A stretch of 64,000 nt of DNA. It comes from Mycobacterium sp. MS1601. Lineage in GTDB: Bacteria > Actinomycetota > Actinomycetes > Mycobacteriales > Mycobacteriaceae. This document shows, piece after piece, positions 1 to 7,909 of the stretch. Position numbers and translations under genes: made by a program. Every line of letters starts with the position of its first letter. Positions within the stretch are counted from its first letter, which is position 1. The notes under the pieces are model-generated. The model was not told where the DNA came from. It ran no database searches and saw nothing but the letters and a program-made list of their open reading frames with translations. The stretch covers positions 1,116,001 to 1,180,000 of the forward strand of contig NZ_CP019420.1 of assembly GCF_001984215.1 (NCBI RefSeq), in the 5' to 3' direction.

Positions 1-273
1 ACGCTGCTGCACGTGCTGGCACCCGATGTGGTGCGGCGGGTGGACGCCCTGCTGGTGCCCCCGGGTGTGCCCACCGAGGTGCGGGGGGCGCGCGCGGTGG
101 CCGAGGAGACGCGGGCGTTCGCGGTGCGGGCACGAGCCGGAGTGGTGGTCGAATTCGGCGGCGCGCCGGTGATCGCACTGATGTCCGGCGGACGGGCGCG
201 CATCGTGATCCGGCTGACGTTCGGGGCCGGCCGGATCACCGTCGTCGACATCCGACCGACGTCGGCGGAATAA
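1..273 (+). CDS. C-terminal fragment of an ECF-type sigma factor (SnoaL-like tail), cut by window start
   Basis: The frame is open from base 1 and ends at TAA 271-273, so only the last ~90 residues are visible. They read TLLHVLAPDVVRRVDALL, then a PTEVRGARAVAEE segment and a final GRARIVIRLTFGAGRITVVD strand. This resembles the NTF2/SnoaL-like C-terminal domain that follows sigma regions 2 and 4 in SigJ/ECF41-like factors, where the tail modulates polymerase binding. The sigma regions themselves lie outside the window. The assignment is therefore by tail pattern only; an isolated SnoaL-like protein is the main alternative. Confidence 0.5.
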   Translation, partial: TLLHVLAPDVVRRVDALLVPPGVPTEVRGARAVAEETRAFAVRARAGVVVEFGGAPVIALMSGGRARIVIRLTFGAGRITVVDIRPTSAE

Positions 274-332
274 CTCGCCGGTGTTCGAACTTGCCTACTC
301 AGGAGAACCCGCCAGCCCCGAGGAGATGCACC

Positions 333-1151
333 ATGTCCCGACCCGTCCGGATCGGCGTCCAGATAACCCCGGGCGGAATGCCCGACTACCGCACGTGGCG
401 GCAGGCGATTCTGCATGCCGAGGAGTTGGGGGCCGACGTCATCCTCGGGTACGACCACTTCCAGGTGCCGAAAATCGAGGGCATCGTCGACGGTAAGCCC
501 GTCATGGCCGAGATACAGCCGGATGCACCGAACTTCGAGGGCTGGACGGCGTTGGCGTCCTGGGGTGAGATCACCACTCGTGCGGAGATCGGTCTGCTGG
601 TCACCGGCATCGGCTACCGCAACCCTGACCTGCTCGCCGACATGGCCCGCACCGTCGATCACATCAGCGGCGGCCGCCTCATCCTCGGGGTCGGCGCGGG
701 ATGGTACGAAAACGACTACACCTCATACGGTTACGACTTCGGCACCGTCAAATCGCGGATGGATCTCTTCGACGAGGGCCTGTTGCGCATCGAAAGCCGC
801 CTGGCGCAACTCAACCCGCCGCCGGTGCGCAAGATCCCGGTGCTGATCGGCGGGGCGGGCTTCAAACGCACCCTGCCCGCGGTGGCCAGGCACGCCGACA
901 TCTGGCATGCGTTCCTGCCGATCGAGCTGTACCGCGAGGCCACCGCCCGTGTCGCCGAGCTGGCCGTCGGCTTCGGCCGTGCCGACTCCGACATCGAACG
1001 GTCGGTGACGTGGAAGGACGAGGACAGCGCCGAGCAGTTCGCCGACGCCGGGGCCAGCCTGTTTCTGACCGACATCCACCCCACCGACGCCGGCTACGAC
1101 TTCTCCACCTTGGAGACGGTGCTCAAGTGGCGGGCCAACCGGGCTAGGTGA
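333..1151 (+). CDS. LLM-class F420-dependent oxidoreductase
   Basis: A 272-residue luciferase-like monooxygenase fold protein. The start is ATG 333 (MSRPVRIGVQITPGG), preceded by a GAGGAG-like site at about 319-324; an earlier in-frame codon at 291 has no such site. The segment TGIGYRNPDLLADMARTVDHI followed by GGRLILGVGAGW is the classic luciferase-like core, and VPVLIGGAGF-type sequence (here IPVLIGGAGF) comes later. Mycobacteria use many such enzymes with cofactor F420, so F420 use is inferred from family and host. The substrate is unknown. The stop overlaps the convergent azlD end by 8 bases. Confidence 0.75.
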   Translation: MSRPVRIGVQITPGGMPDYRTWRQAILHAEELGADVILGYDHFQVPKIEGIVDGKPVMAEIQPDAPNFEGWTALASWGEITTRAEIGLLVTGIGYRNPDLLADMARTVDHISGGRLILGVGAGWYENDYTSYGYDFGTVKSRMDLFDEGLLRIESRLAQLNPPPVRKIPVLIGGAGFKRTLPAVARHADIWHAFLPIELYREATARVAELAVGFGRADSDIERSVTWKDEDSAEQFADAGASLFLTDIHPTDAGYDFSTLETVLKWRANRAR

Positions 1152-1470
1152 ACGCCGTCATCAGCGCCACATAGGTGGCGGTGCCCACCAGGATCGACAG
1201 CAGCGCCTGCCGGCGCCACAGGTGCAGGCCGGCCGTCACGGCCACCCCGACCGTCAGGAACCACAGTTCGGTTCCGGTCGCGCCGGGTGCCCCGCGCAGG
1301 GTGTAGACAGCCAGCATCACCATGATGCCCACCGGCATGTGCACGCTGAGGTGGCGCACCACGGCGCTGTGCCGCATGGGTGCCAGCACCACGAACGGCA
1401 GGGCCCGCAGCGCCCACGTCACCGCCGCGCTGACACCGACCAGCAGCGCAATGTAGGAGTTGTCAGGCAT
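1144..1470 (-). CDS. azlD: AzlD-family branched-chain amino acid exporter small subunit
   Basis: A 108-residue hydrophobic protein with about four predicted membrane segments (for example IALLVGVSAAVTWALRALPFVVL). The MxxLAVYTLRG-like region is typical of AzlD. It starts at ATG 1470, inside the 3' end of azlC (8-base overlap), so the two are translationally coupled. AzlD is the small partner of AzlC in a plasma-membrane exporter of branched-chain amino acids and analogues. A longer frame to 1563 exists but only reads back through azlC in another frame. The 3' end overlaps the convergent oxidoreductase gene by 8 bases. Confidence 0.8.
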   Translation of the reverse strand: MPDNSYIALLVGVSAAVTWALRALPFVVLAPMRHSAVVRHLSVHMPVGIMVMLAVYTLRGAPGATGTELWFLTVGVAVTAGLHLWRRQALLSILVGTATYVALMTAFT

Positions 1471-2137
1471 CTCGCCACTTCCGGAGCAGCAGCACCACGG
1501 TGAACGCGGCGAACGCGCACACCAGCAGCTGGCCGGGCACCAACACCCAGGCCAGGACCGCACACCCGGCGGCGCTGAGCGCGGTCAGCGGGTCGGGCCG
1601 CTGCCGGTAGGCGTCGATGGCCAAGACGATGAACAACGCCGTCAAGGCGAAGTCGAGGCCTTTGAGCCGTTCGATGGGCAACGCCTCCCCCACCAGGCCG
1701 CCCAGCGTCGCACCGGTCACCCACAGCAGCTGAAAGCACACCTGCATGAACAGGATCTGCCTGCTGCCCCAGTGCCGCGCCTCCGGGCTCACCCCCACGG
1801 CGTACGCCTCGTCGGAGAGCGTGTAGGTGCTGTAGAGCTTGCCGCCGAGTCCGCGCACCCGCTGCAGCGGGAAGGACAGCGCGTAGAAGACGTGGCGGGC
1901 GTTGACGACGAACGTGGTGAGCGCAACGGTGGCGACGGGAGCGGCGGCCGCAGCGAGCCCAACCATCAAGAACTCCAGTGAGCCGGCGTAGATGACCGCG
2001 GCGAACGTCGGCGCCCACCACCAGTCCAGCCCCGCGTGCACCACCACGAATCCCAGCGCCATACCCAGCGGGATGAAGGCCAGTCCGATCGGCGCCGACA
2101 GCGCCAGCACCTGCCGCATCCCGACAGTCTGCGACAC
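1463..2137 (-). CDS. azlC: AzlC-family branched-chain amino acid permease
   Basis: A 224-residue integral membrane protein, the usual AzlC length. The N-terminal part (APIGLAFIPLGMALGFVV) and YAGSLEFLMVGLAAA plus NARHVFYALSFP are hallmark AzlC segments, with about five to six membrane helices. Together with the overlapping azlD it should form an exporter of branched-chain amino acids. The start at ATG 2137 is the first in the frame and gives a normal N terminus. Its promoter must lie between 2138 and the divergent membrane gene starting near 2193, a region of only ~55 bases. Confidence 0.85.
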   Translation of the reverse strand: MSQTVGMRQVLALSAPIGLAFIPLGMALGFVVVHAGLDWWWAPTFAAVIYAGSLEFLMVGLAAAAAPVATVALTTFVVNARHVFYALSFPLQRVRGLGGKLYSTYTLSDEAYAVGVSPEARHWGSRQILFMQVCFQLLWVTGATLGGLVGEALPIERLKGLDFALTALFIVLAIDAYRQRPDPLTALSAAGCAVLAWVLVPGQLLVCAFAAFTVVLLLRKWRDA

Positions 2138-2192
2138 GAGGTCATCAAACCGTCAGACCGGGTACCTCGCCCGCCGCCTAGGGTGGGTGGAT

Positions 2193-3536
2193 GTGAGAAC
2201 CCATCGCCGCGAGTTCGTCGCCGTGGGTCTGGCCGTCCTCCTGGTGGTCGCCGCGTTCGTCGTACCGAAACTCGACCTGGGTATCGTCACCCCGCTGATC
2301 AACGCCGACGCCGAGCGCTTCGAGGCATTTGCCGGGGCCGCCCCCATCTTCGGATGGTGGAACGCCCACGTCGGGTGGGGCACCGTGCCGGCGGTGTTCA
2401 TAGGTGGCGCGGCGGTGTTGTGGGGGTCCGCCGTGGCCGCACGGCTGAGTTTCCGGATGCTGCTGTGGGTGACGTGGGCGGTGTCGGCGTGCTGGGCATT
2501 CTCGTTGGCCATGATCGACGGCTGGCAGCGCGGTTTCGCCGGCCGGCTGACGGCACACCACGAATACCTGCGTCAGGTCCCCACTGTCGACGACATACCG
2601 TATGCGGTAAGAACTTTCGCCAGCAGAATCATCGACTACCAACCCGACTCGTGGATGACGCACGTCTCCGGTCACCCGCCGGGTGCGCTGCTGACGTTCG
2701 TGTGGCTGGACCGGATCGGGTTGGGCGGCGGTGCGTGGGCCGGCTTGTTCTGCCTGTTGATCGGCGCCTCGGCGGCGGCGGCGATTCTGATTGCGGTGCG
2801 GGCACTCTCAGGTGAAGAGCTGGCGCGGGCCGCCGCACCGTTTGTGGCGGTGGCGCCGACGGCCATCTGGATCGCGGTGTCGGCCGACGGGTACTTCGCC
2901 GGTGTGGCGGCGTGGGGTATCGCTTGTCTGGCATTGGCAGTGCGTTCTTCAGCGTGGTTCGCGGTGCCCGCCGGCCTGCTGCTGGGCTGGGCGATCTTCC
3001 TGAACTACGGCCTGGGATTGATCGGATTGCCTGCGGTGGCCGTGCTGATCTGCGCTTCGTCGTGGCGCTCGGCAGGCAAGGTGCTCGGTGTCGCGGCGGC
3101 TTGCGCGCTGGTGGTGGTCGGGGTGTTCCATGCCGCCGGCTTCTGGTGGTTCGATGGTTATCACGCCGTGCAGGAACGGTATTGGCAAGGCATCGCGCTG
3201 GATCGGCCGTTCCAGTACTGGGGCTGGGCCAACCTGGCGTCGACGGTGTGCGCCATCGGGTTGGGCAGCGTGGCAGGAGTGTCGCGGGCGTTTTCACTAC
3301 CCGCTGTGCGGCAGCGGTCCGGCATCCACCTGCTGGTGCTGGCGGCGCTGCTGGCCATCCTGTGTGCCGACCTGAGCATGCTGAGCAAGGCCGAGACCGA
3401 GCGGATCTGGCTGGGCTTCATGGTGTGGCTGACGGCGGCGCCGGCATTGTTGCCCGTCGCGTCACGACGATGGTGGTTGGCGGCCAACGTCGTCGGAGCC
3501 CTTCTGCTCAACCACCTCATCCTCACCAACTGGTAG
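2193..3536 (+). CDS. polytopic membrane protein, GT-C glycosyltransferase-like (Rv0541c-like by context)
   Basis: About 447 residues with roughly ten membrane helices. The start is taken as GTG 2193 (VRTHRREFVAVGLAV), which leads straight into the first helix; no strong ribosome site is visible, so the exact start is uncertain. A long periplasmic loop after helix 2-3 carries HEYL and a GHPPGALLTFVWLDRIGLG segment. HPPG next to a helix is a feature seen in GT-C polyprenyl-phosphate-dependent glycosyltransferases. The neighbouring minus-strand cassette encodes a GT2 and a DUF2064 transferase, so a role in building or transferring an envelope sugar is plausible. The reaction is not known. Confidence 0.6.
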   Translation: MRTHRREFVAVGLAVLLVVAAFVVPKLDLGIVTPLINADAERFEAFAGAAPIFGWWNAHVGWGTVPAVFIGGAAVLWGSAVAARLSFRMLLWVTWAVSACWAFSLAMIDGWQRGFAGRLTAHHEYLRQVPTVDDIPYAVRTFASRIIDYQPDSWMTHVSGHPPGALLTFVWLDRIGLGGGAWAGLFCLLIGASAAAAILIAVRALSGEELARAAAPFVAVAPTAIWIAVSADGYFAGVAAWGIACLALAVRSSAWFAVPAGLLLGWAIFLNYGLGLIGLPAVAVLICASSWRSAGKVLGVAAACALVVVGVFHAAGFWWFDGYHAVQERYWQGIALDRPFQYWGWANLASTVCAIGLGSVAGVSRAFSLPAVRQRSGIHLLVLAALLAILCADLSMLSKAETERIWLGFMVWLTAAPALLPVASRRWWLAANVVGALLLNHLILTNW

Positions 3537-3956
3537 GGATTTCGGCGTGATTTCGGTCGCTGAGCGGTTGGAAACACGCCGAAATCCCAGGAAAAGCAGG
3601 GTGACGAGCCAGGTGGCGGCCAAGGCGAGCCACAGCCCCAGCGGGTAATCACGATCCAGCACCGTGGGATTCGACGGCCTCGCGCCGGGGCGGTCGAACA
3701 CCGGCACCGCCAGCAGCACCAACACCACGCTGACCAACCCGGCCACCCCCACCGGCGCCCACCATGTGCGCGGCAACACCCGCCTACCCGCACCACCCAG
3801 CATGGCCACCAGCGGCGCAAACACGAAGTCGTGCAACAACACCCCGGCCGCGGCCCACACCACGATGCGCAGCAGCGTCGGCCACGGGTTGTCGAACAGC
3901 AACAGCGCACCGTAGCCGATGAGGCCCAGCCCGACGGCACCCAGGACCAACCTCAC
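3462..3956 (-). CDS. small membrane protein at the end of the GT2/molybdoenzyme cassette
   Basis: A 164-residue protein with about four membrane helices: LVLGAVGLGLIGYGALLLF, an LRIVVWAAAGVLLHDFVF segment, VSVVLVLLAVPVF and WLALAATWLVTLLFLGF. A conserved-looking NPTVLDRDYPLGLW motif sits between helices 3 and 4. The start is GTG 3956, which overlaps the upstream TGA in GTGA (4 bases), so it is coupled to the molybdenum oxidoreductase gene. The hydrophilic tail of ~40 residues reads through the inverted repeat at 3536-3588 and 75 bases into the convergent gene. The tail may be non-conserved. Function unknown. Confidence 0.6.
   Translation of the reverse strand: MRLVLGAVGLGLIGYGALLLFDNPWPTLLRIVVWAAAGVLLHDFVFAPLVAMLGGAGRRVLPRTWWAPVGVAGLVSVVLVLLAVPVFDRPGARPSNPTVLDRDYPLGLWLALAATWLVTLLFLGFRRVSNRSATEITPKSLPVGEDEVVEQKGSDDVGRQPPSS
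3536..3588. repeat. 14-bp perfect inverted repeat between convergent genes
   Basis: Arm GGGATTTCGGCGTG at 3536-3549 pairs perfectly with CACGCCGAAATCCC at 3575-3588. The 25-base loop can pair further (TTTC with GAAA and CGC with GCG), giving a long hairpin. It starts at the last base of the plus-strand membrane gene's stop codon and lies inside the tail of the minus-strand small membrane gene. It may act as a bidirectional terminator or be a copy of a dispersed mycobacterial palindrome. There is no T-run. Confidence 0.7.
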
Positions 3957-5047
3957 GACACCACCTCGATGCGGGTCAGCCACTTCGTCTGCAGCACACC
4001 GGGCCTGGATGGGGCGATCAAGCGGCAGGGATAACCGTGATCGATGTCGAGGGTCTGCCCGTTGAGTTTCAGAGCAATCAACGTCGACTCGTCGCGGGCA
4101 TGGCGGGCGGGCAGCACGGTCCGCGAATACGGGCCGGGACGTTCCAGCGAGATCATCCGGACATCGGCATCGGAGGCAGCTCCCACCACGGCGAGCAGCT
4201 CAGCCAGCACCACTCCGGTCCACTCGGCGTCGCGGCTCCAGCCCTCGACGCAGGCTATCGGCAGCCGGCGAGTGGTCTGTGGCAGCGCCCCCAACTCGTC
4301 GACAGTGAACGTCCTGCTCGCCGACGTGGTGGCGACGGTAAGCCGGTACTCGGCTGCCCGGGCCGTCTCGACCACCCCCGCCTGCACCGCAGACCTGTTG
4401 ATCGCCAAACCCTGTGGTCCGTCACCGGTGCGCGGCGCCAACACCGAGACCCGACTCAACCACGGCACCGTCTGCCCGACGGTCGCCACCGTGGCCACCC
4501 CGGCGGCGACCCAGGTGCCGCGCAGCACCGTGCGCCGGGACGGACCCGTGGCGGGCAGACCGAAGTCCACGGGTTTGTCGAAAGCCTCGCGGATGACGGG
4601 TATCTTGACCGCGACGTGCAGCAGAACCGAGCCGAACACCACGTAGGACATCGCGTAATGCACTGTGGTGAAGAAAAATCCGAACGCATACCACTGCGCG
4701 ATGTTCATCAGCCCGGTGACAACCTGGAAGATCATCGACGCGACGAGTACCAGGATCGAGCCCCGCTCCAACAGATGCAGCGGTGACCGGATCACCGGGC
4801 GTTCAAACAGCTTGGGCCACACCGACCACAGCTTGACGATCAGCAGCGGCACCGCCGCGATGCCGGTGGCCACGTGCAGTCCCTGGGTGAACCGGTACAG
4901 CCACACCGGGCTGGCGGGCCAGAAGAACCACGGTTGCGGGTGCTGGATCAGATGGCTGATCAATCCGGTGAGGAAGCAGATCCCCACGGCCGTGCCGAGC
5001 CACACCCCCACTCGGGCGGTGACGGCGGGACCTCGCACAGTGCTCAT
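3953..5047 (-). CDS. membrane-anchored molybdopterin (sulfite-oxidase-like) oxidoreductase
   Basis: 364 residues. The N-terminal ~170 form a four-helix cytochrome b561-like membrane module with histidines in or near helices (GLHVATGIAAVPLL, TTVHYAMSYVVFGSVLLHVAV). A short linker with SRRTVLRGTWVAAG follows, then a C-terminal SUOX-type molybdopterin domain. IACVEGWSRDAEWTGV carries the cysteine expected to coordinate molybdenum, and HGYPCRLIAP the usual cofactor-binding strand. It probably transfers electrons between a substrate and the membrane; the substrate is not known. The gene sits between a methyltransferase and a small membrane protein in the same transcription direction. Family call firm, physiological role open. 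Confidence 0.8.
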   Translation of the reverse strand: MSTVRGPAVTARVGVWLGTAVGICFLTGLISHLIQHPQPWFFWPASPVWLYRFTQGLHVATGIAAVPLLIVKLWSVWPKLFERPVIRSPLHLLERGSILVLVASMIFQVVTGLMNIAQWYAFGFFFTTVHYAMSYVVFGSVLLHVAVKIPVIREAFDKPVDFGLPATGPSRRTVLRGTWVAAGVATVATVGQTVPWLSRVSVLAPRTGDGPQGLAINRSAVQAGVVETARAAEYRLTVATTSASRTFTVDELGALPQTTRRLPIACVEGWSRDAEWTGVVLAELLAVVGAASDADVRMISLERPGPYSRTVLPARHARDESTLIALKLNGQTLDIDHGYPCRLIAPSRPGVLQTKWLTRIEVVS

Positions 5048-5152
5048 ACCGTTCAGTGCGCCGACAACGCCCGACCGTTACGCGCCGAGCATGCGCTCTG
5101 ATACGAACGAGCCCGGCCCAGTGCGGACAGCCGCGTGCGCCCGGCCACCGCG

Positions 5153-5809
5153 TCAGGCCGCCAGCGCGGCGACCACCCGGTCGCCGATGGTGTGGATGCC
5201 GTCGAGCACCAACCCGACATCGGAGGCCAACTCGGCGGCGACGTCAGCCCCCACCCATGCCCAACGGAACCACGGCCCCACGGTGGTGCGGGTCTCCAAC
5301 CGGATCCAGTCCACCTTCACCCCCTGGGTCCCGGGATCGAACTCGGCCAGGCACTGGCCACCCTGGCGCAGTAACTCCGCCGAGCGGCGCAGCACCCGCC
5401 ACGGATCACCACCGAGCCCGACATTGCCGTCGGCGAGCAAGACGTTGTGCCAACGCCCCATCCCCGGCAGCGGACCGAACAGATCACGCTTGAGGGCCGG
5501 CGCACCATTGTCGCGGGCCAGTCCGATGGCCGTCGGCGAGACGTCCACCCCGAGGGCCGGAACCCCGCGCTGCACCAGATTGGACACCAATCGTCCTGGG
5601 CCACAACCCAGGTCGATGGTGGGTCCGTGACACAGGTCGAGCACGGCGTCGTCGAAGTGCGATTCGGCCCTGGATGCCTGCCTACCGCCGAGCCAGGTGT
5701 GCACCGGCAGCCGGTCGGTGCTGCCGTCATCATGTCGGATCCAGCACCGCTCACCGGACAGTGCCTGCTCGTAGAGCTTGCCGAACACCTCAGATCCCCA
5801 CTGCCGCAA
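5153..5809 (-). CDS. class I SAM-dependent methyltransferase
   Basis: 218 residues with a clear SAM-binding motif I, TIDLGCGPGRLVSNL, at about residues 64-78, followed by ALGVDVSPTAIGLAR (motif II acidic end). NVLLADGNVGLGGDP is probably motif III/IV. Its start at ATG 5809 lies 20 bases inside the upstream DUF2064 gene, indicating coupling. Substrate unknown: membership in a cassette with two sugar transferases and a molybdoenzyme suggests a small molecule or lipid-linked sugar, but that is inference. A 105-base gap separates it from the next cassette gene and could hold a second promoter. Confidence 0.75.
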   Translation of the reverse strand: MRQWGSEVFGKLYEQALSGERCWIRHDDGSTDRLPVHTWLGGRQASRAESHFDDAVLDLCHGPTIDLGCGPGRLVSNLVQRGVPALGVDVSPTAIGLARDNGAPALKRDLFGPLPGMGRWHNVLLADGNVGLGGDPWRVLRRSAELLRQGGQCLAEFDPGTQGVKVDWIRLETRTTVGPWFRWAWVGADVAAELASDVGLVLDGIHTIGDRVVAALAA

Positions 5810-6437
5810 AATGACTGGACGCCGGACAGGCAGAGCGCACGGCGTCCAGATCAGCGAGGACGTCGACGTCGAGGAGCTCGGGCAGCAGTGTGACCTCCGT
5901 ACCGCCGGCGAGCAGACCCGCCAATGTCAATGCACCCGTATCGGATTGCGACATCGGCACATCGGCCAGGAACGCGGCCGCAGCCGCCTCCTGCACCCCA
6001 AGCGCCCACCAGCCGCCGTCGCCGGCCAGCCCCAGCACCGCCCCACCCTCGAGCAGCCGTTGTGCGCACGACGTCAGCAGCTCGGCGCTGACCTGCGGGG
6101 TGTCCATTCCGATCTGCAACACCGGCAACCCGGTGAACGCGTCCTGGTGGGCAGACGCCAACCGCTGCGCAAACTCTTCACCGCGTTGCGGCACCACGGT
6201 GAATTCCGCCAGCCGGGAACCGATCTCGTCGGCGCGGGCGGCAAGGCTCAAATCACCGGTGAACGCCACCACCCGCGTGGTGACCGGTGCGGCCAGCACC
6301 GCGTCGAGGGTGTCCAGCAGGGCCGCGGCCGCGACGTCGGCGGCGGCCTCCGCACCGATCGAGGCCGCCAGACGGGTTTTTGCCAGACCGGGCACCGGGG
6401 CCTTGGCCACCACGAGCAACGTGACGGGCAGAGTCAT
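5790..6437 (-). CDS. DUF2064 / TIGR04282-type glycosyltransferase-fold protein (Rv0540-like)
   Basis: 215 residues of the nucleotide-diphospho-sugar transferase fold. The start LPVTLLVVAKAPVPGLAKTR matches the AKxPxPGxxKTRL signature of the DUF2064 family, and LQIGMDTPQVS is the family's second motif (nucleotide-binding acidic residues). Such proteins were named transferase 1 in TIGRFAMs and typically pair with a GT2, as here. The ATG at 6437 overlaps the GT2 stop in ATGA, so the two are co-translated. The sugar donor and acceptor are unknown. Confidence 0.8.
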   Translation of the reverse strand: MTLPVTLLVVAKAPVPGLAKTRLAASIGAEAAADVAAAALLDTLDAVLAAPVTTRVVAFTGDLSLAARADEIGSRLAEFTVVPQRGEEFAQRLASAHQDAFTGLPVLQIGMDTPQVSAELLTSCAQRLLEGGAVLGLAGDGGWWALGVQEAAAAAFLADVPMSQSDTGALTLAGLLAGGTEVTLLPELLDVDVLADLDAVRSACPASSHFAAVGI

Positions 6438-7087
6438 GAAAGCACCTTCCAGAAGTCAACCGCGGCATGGACACTGCCCCTGACCGAACCGCTGACCTTC
6501 GACGTCCCACCGGTACGTGGCCCGTAGTCGACCTCCAGTTCGACCACCTGCCAGTTTGCCGCAGCGGCGCGAACCAGCAGTTCCAGCGGATACCCCGATC
6601 GCCGGTCTTGTACCCCGAGCCCCAGCAATGCCTCCCGGCGCACCGCCCGCATGGGCGCGATGTCGTGGACGGCGAGCCCGTGCCTGCGCCGCAGCCGGTG
6701 ACACACCGCCGCCGTTCCCAGCCGGGCGTGCCACGGCCAGCGCAGCCCCGGCAGCGCCCGTCGTCGCCCCGTCGCCATGTCGGCACCGTCCAGTGCGGCC
6801 ACCAGCCGCGGCAACTCCGCCGGATCCAGCGAGCCGTCGGCGTCGATCACCGTAACGATCTCGGTGTCGGCAGCTACTACACCGGCATGGACGGCAGATC
6901 CGTAACCCGGCACCCGCTCGGTGACCACCCTCGCACCGTGCGCACGCGCCACCTCCGCGGTGCCGTCGGTGCTGTTGTTGTCCACCACCAGTGCCCGATA
7001 ACCCACCGGAATCGCAGCAAGCACGCCAGGCAGGGCCTCCGCCTCGTTGAGGCAGGGCAGCACCACTGTGACCGGACAGTCGGGCAT
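6434..7087 (-). CDS. family 2 glycosyltransferase (Rv0539-like)
   Basis: 217 residues starting at ATG 7087 (MPDCPVTVVLPCLNEAEALP); an upstream ATG at 7120 would add 11 unlikely residues. VVLPCLNEAEALPGVL, VVDNNSTDGTAEVA and VIDADGSLDP (the DxD metal/UDP-binding motif) are standard GT2-A features. There are no obvious C-terminal membrane helices, so it is likely cytoplasmic or peripheral. It is the promoter-proximal gene of the five-gene minus-strand cassette and is divergent from the two-component system starting at 7196. Acceptor unknown. Confidence 0.85.
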   Translation of the reverse strand: MPDCPVTVVLPCLNEAEALPGVLAAIPVGYRALVVDNNSTDGTAEVARAHGARVVTERVPGYGSAVHAGVVAADTEIVTVIDADGSLDPAELPRLVAALDGADMATGRRRALPGLRWPWHARLGTAAVCHRLRRRHGLAVHDIAPMRAVRREALLGLGVQDRRSGYPLELLVRAAAANWQVVELEVDYGPRTGGTSKVSGSVRGSVHAAVDFWKVLS

Positions 7088-7195
7088 GCCAACTGACGGT
7101 AGCAGCGCAACCGGAACCAATCCGGAGACCGGTCGGTGACGAATGAATTACATCAGCGCAGGTAGAAGAGTTTCGGATGTGAAGGAGTTGGCTAC

Positions 7196-7909
7196 TTGGG
7201 AGCCATGGCAGCTCGCGTTCTGATCGCCGACGACGACGTTGTCGTCCGCGACGTCGTGCGCCGCTACCTGGAACGGGACGGCTTGATGGTGACGGTGGCC
7301 GACAACGGCACCGACGCCCTGCGCCTGCTGGGCATCGAACGGTTCGATGTCGCGGTGCTGGACGTGATGATGCCCGGGGTCGACGGCCTCACCCTGTGCC
7401 GCAGCCTGCGCAGAGCGGGCGACTTCAGCGTCCCGGTGATCCTGCTGACCGCGCTGGGTGAGGAGGAGGACCGCATCGCCGGTCTGGAAGCCGGCGCCGA
7501 CGACTACGTGGTGAAACCGTTCAGTCCACGGGAGCTGGCGCTGCGGGTGCGCTCGGTCCTGCGTCGCGCGCCGTCGCCGCTGGGGGCGCTGCCGATGGAC
7601 ATCACGGTCGGTGATCTCACGGTGTCCTCGGCAGCACGCACCGTCAACGTCGACGGCACACCGGTGGGGCTGACCAACCGCGAGTTCGACCTGCTGATGT
7701 TCTTCCTCACGCATTCGGACACCGTCTTCACCCGCGAGCAGCTGCTCGAACGGGTGTGGCACTGGGATTACGGCGACCTGTCCACGGTGACGGTGCACGT
7801 CAAGAGACTGCGCTCCAAGCTCGGCAAGGAGCACCGGGTGCAGACGGTCTGGGGCCGCGGCTATCTGTGGCGCGGCTCCGACGAACAGGTGCCACATGCC
7901 GCCGGCTGA
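7196..7909 (+). CDS. OmpR/PhoB-family response regulator
   Basis: About 237 residues. The receiver domain (1-120) has the acidic pair in [11 protein letters not shown], phospho-acceptor Asp in [13 protein letters not shown], Thr in VILLTALG and Lys in [11 protein letters not shown] winged-helix trans_reg_C domain follows ([33 protein letters not shown]). AAGGAG at 7182-7187 is ideally spaced (8 bases) from TTG 7196 and too far from ATG 7205, so TTG is preferred. It overlaps the kinase gene by 14 bases. Being divergent from the GT2 cassette across only 108 bases, it may control that cassette. Confidence 0.88.
   Translation: MGAMAARVLIADDDVVVRDVVRRYLERDGLMVTVADNGTDALRLLGIERFDVAVLDVMMPGVDGLTLCRSLRRAGDFSVPVILLTALGEEEDRIAGLEAGADDYVVKPFSPRELALRVRSVLRRAPSPLGALPMDITVGDLTVSSAARTVNVDGTPVGLTNREFDLLMFFLTHSDTVFTREQLLERVWHWDYGDLSTVTVHVKRLRSKLGKEHRVQTVWGRGYLWRGSDEQVPHAAG

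Noticed and set aside
281..496. Open frames on both strands across most long genes (for example 415-846, 723-1079, 1992-2815).
   Set aside because: They are shadows in GC-rich DNA: Arg/Pro/Gly-rich translations without domain-like patterns, overlapped by clear genes.
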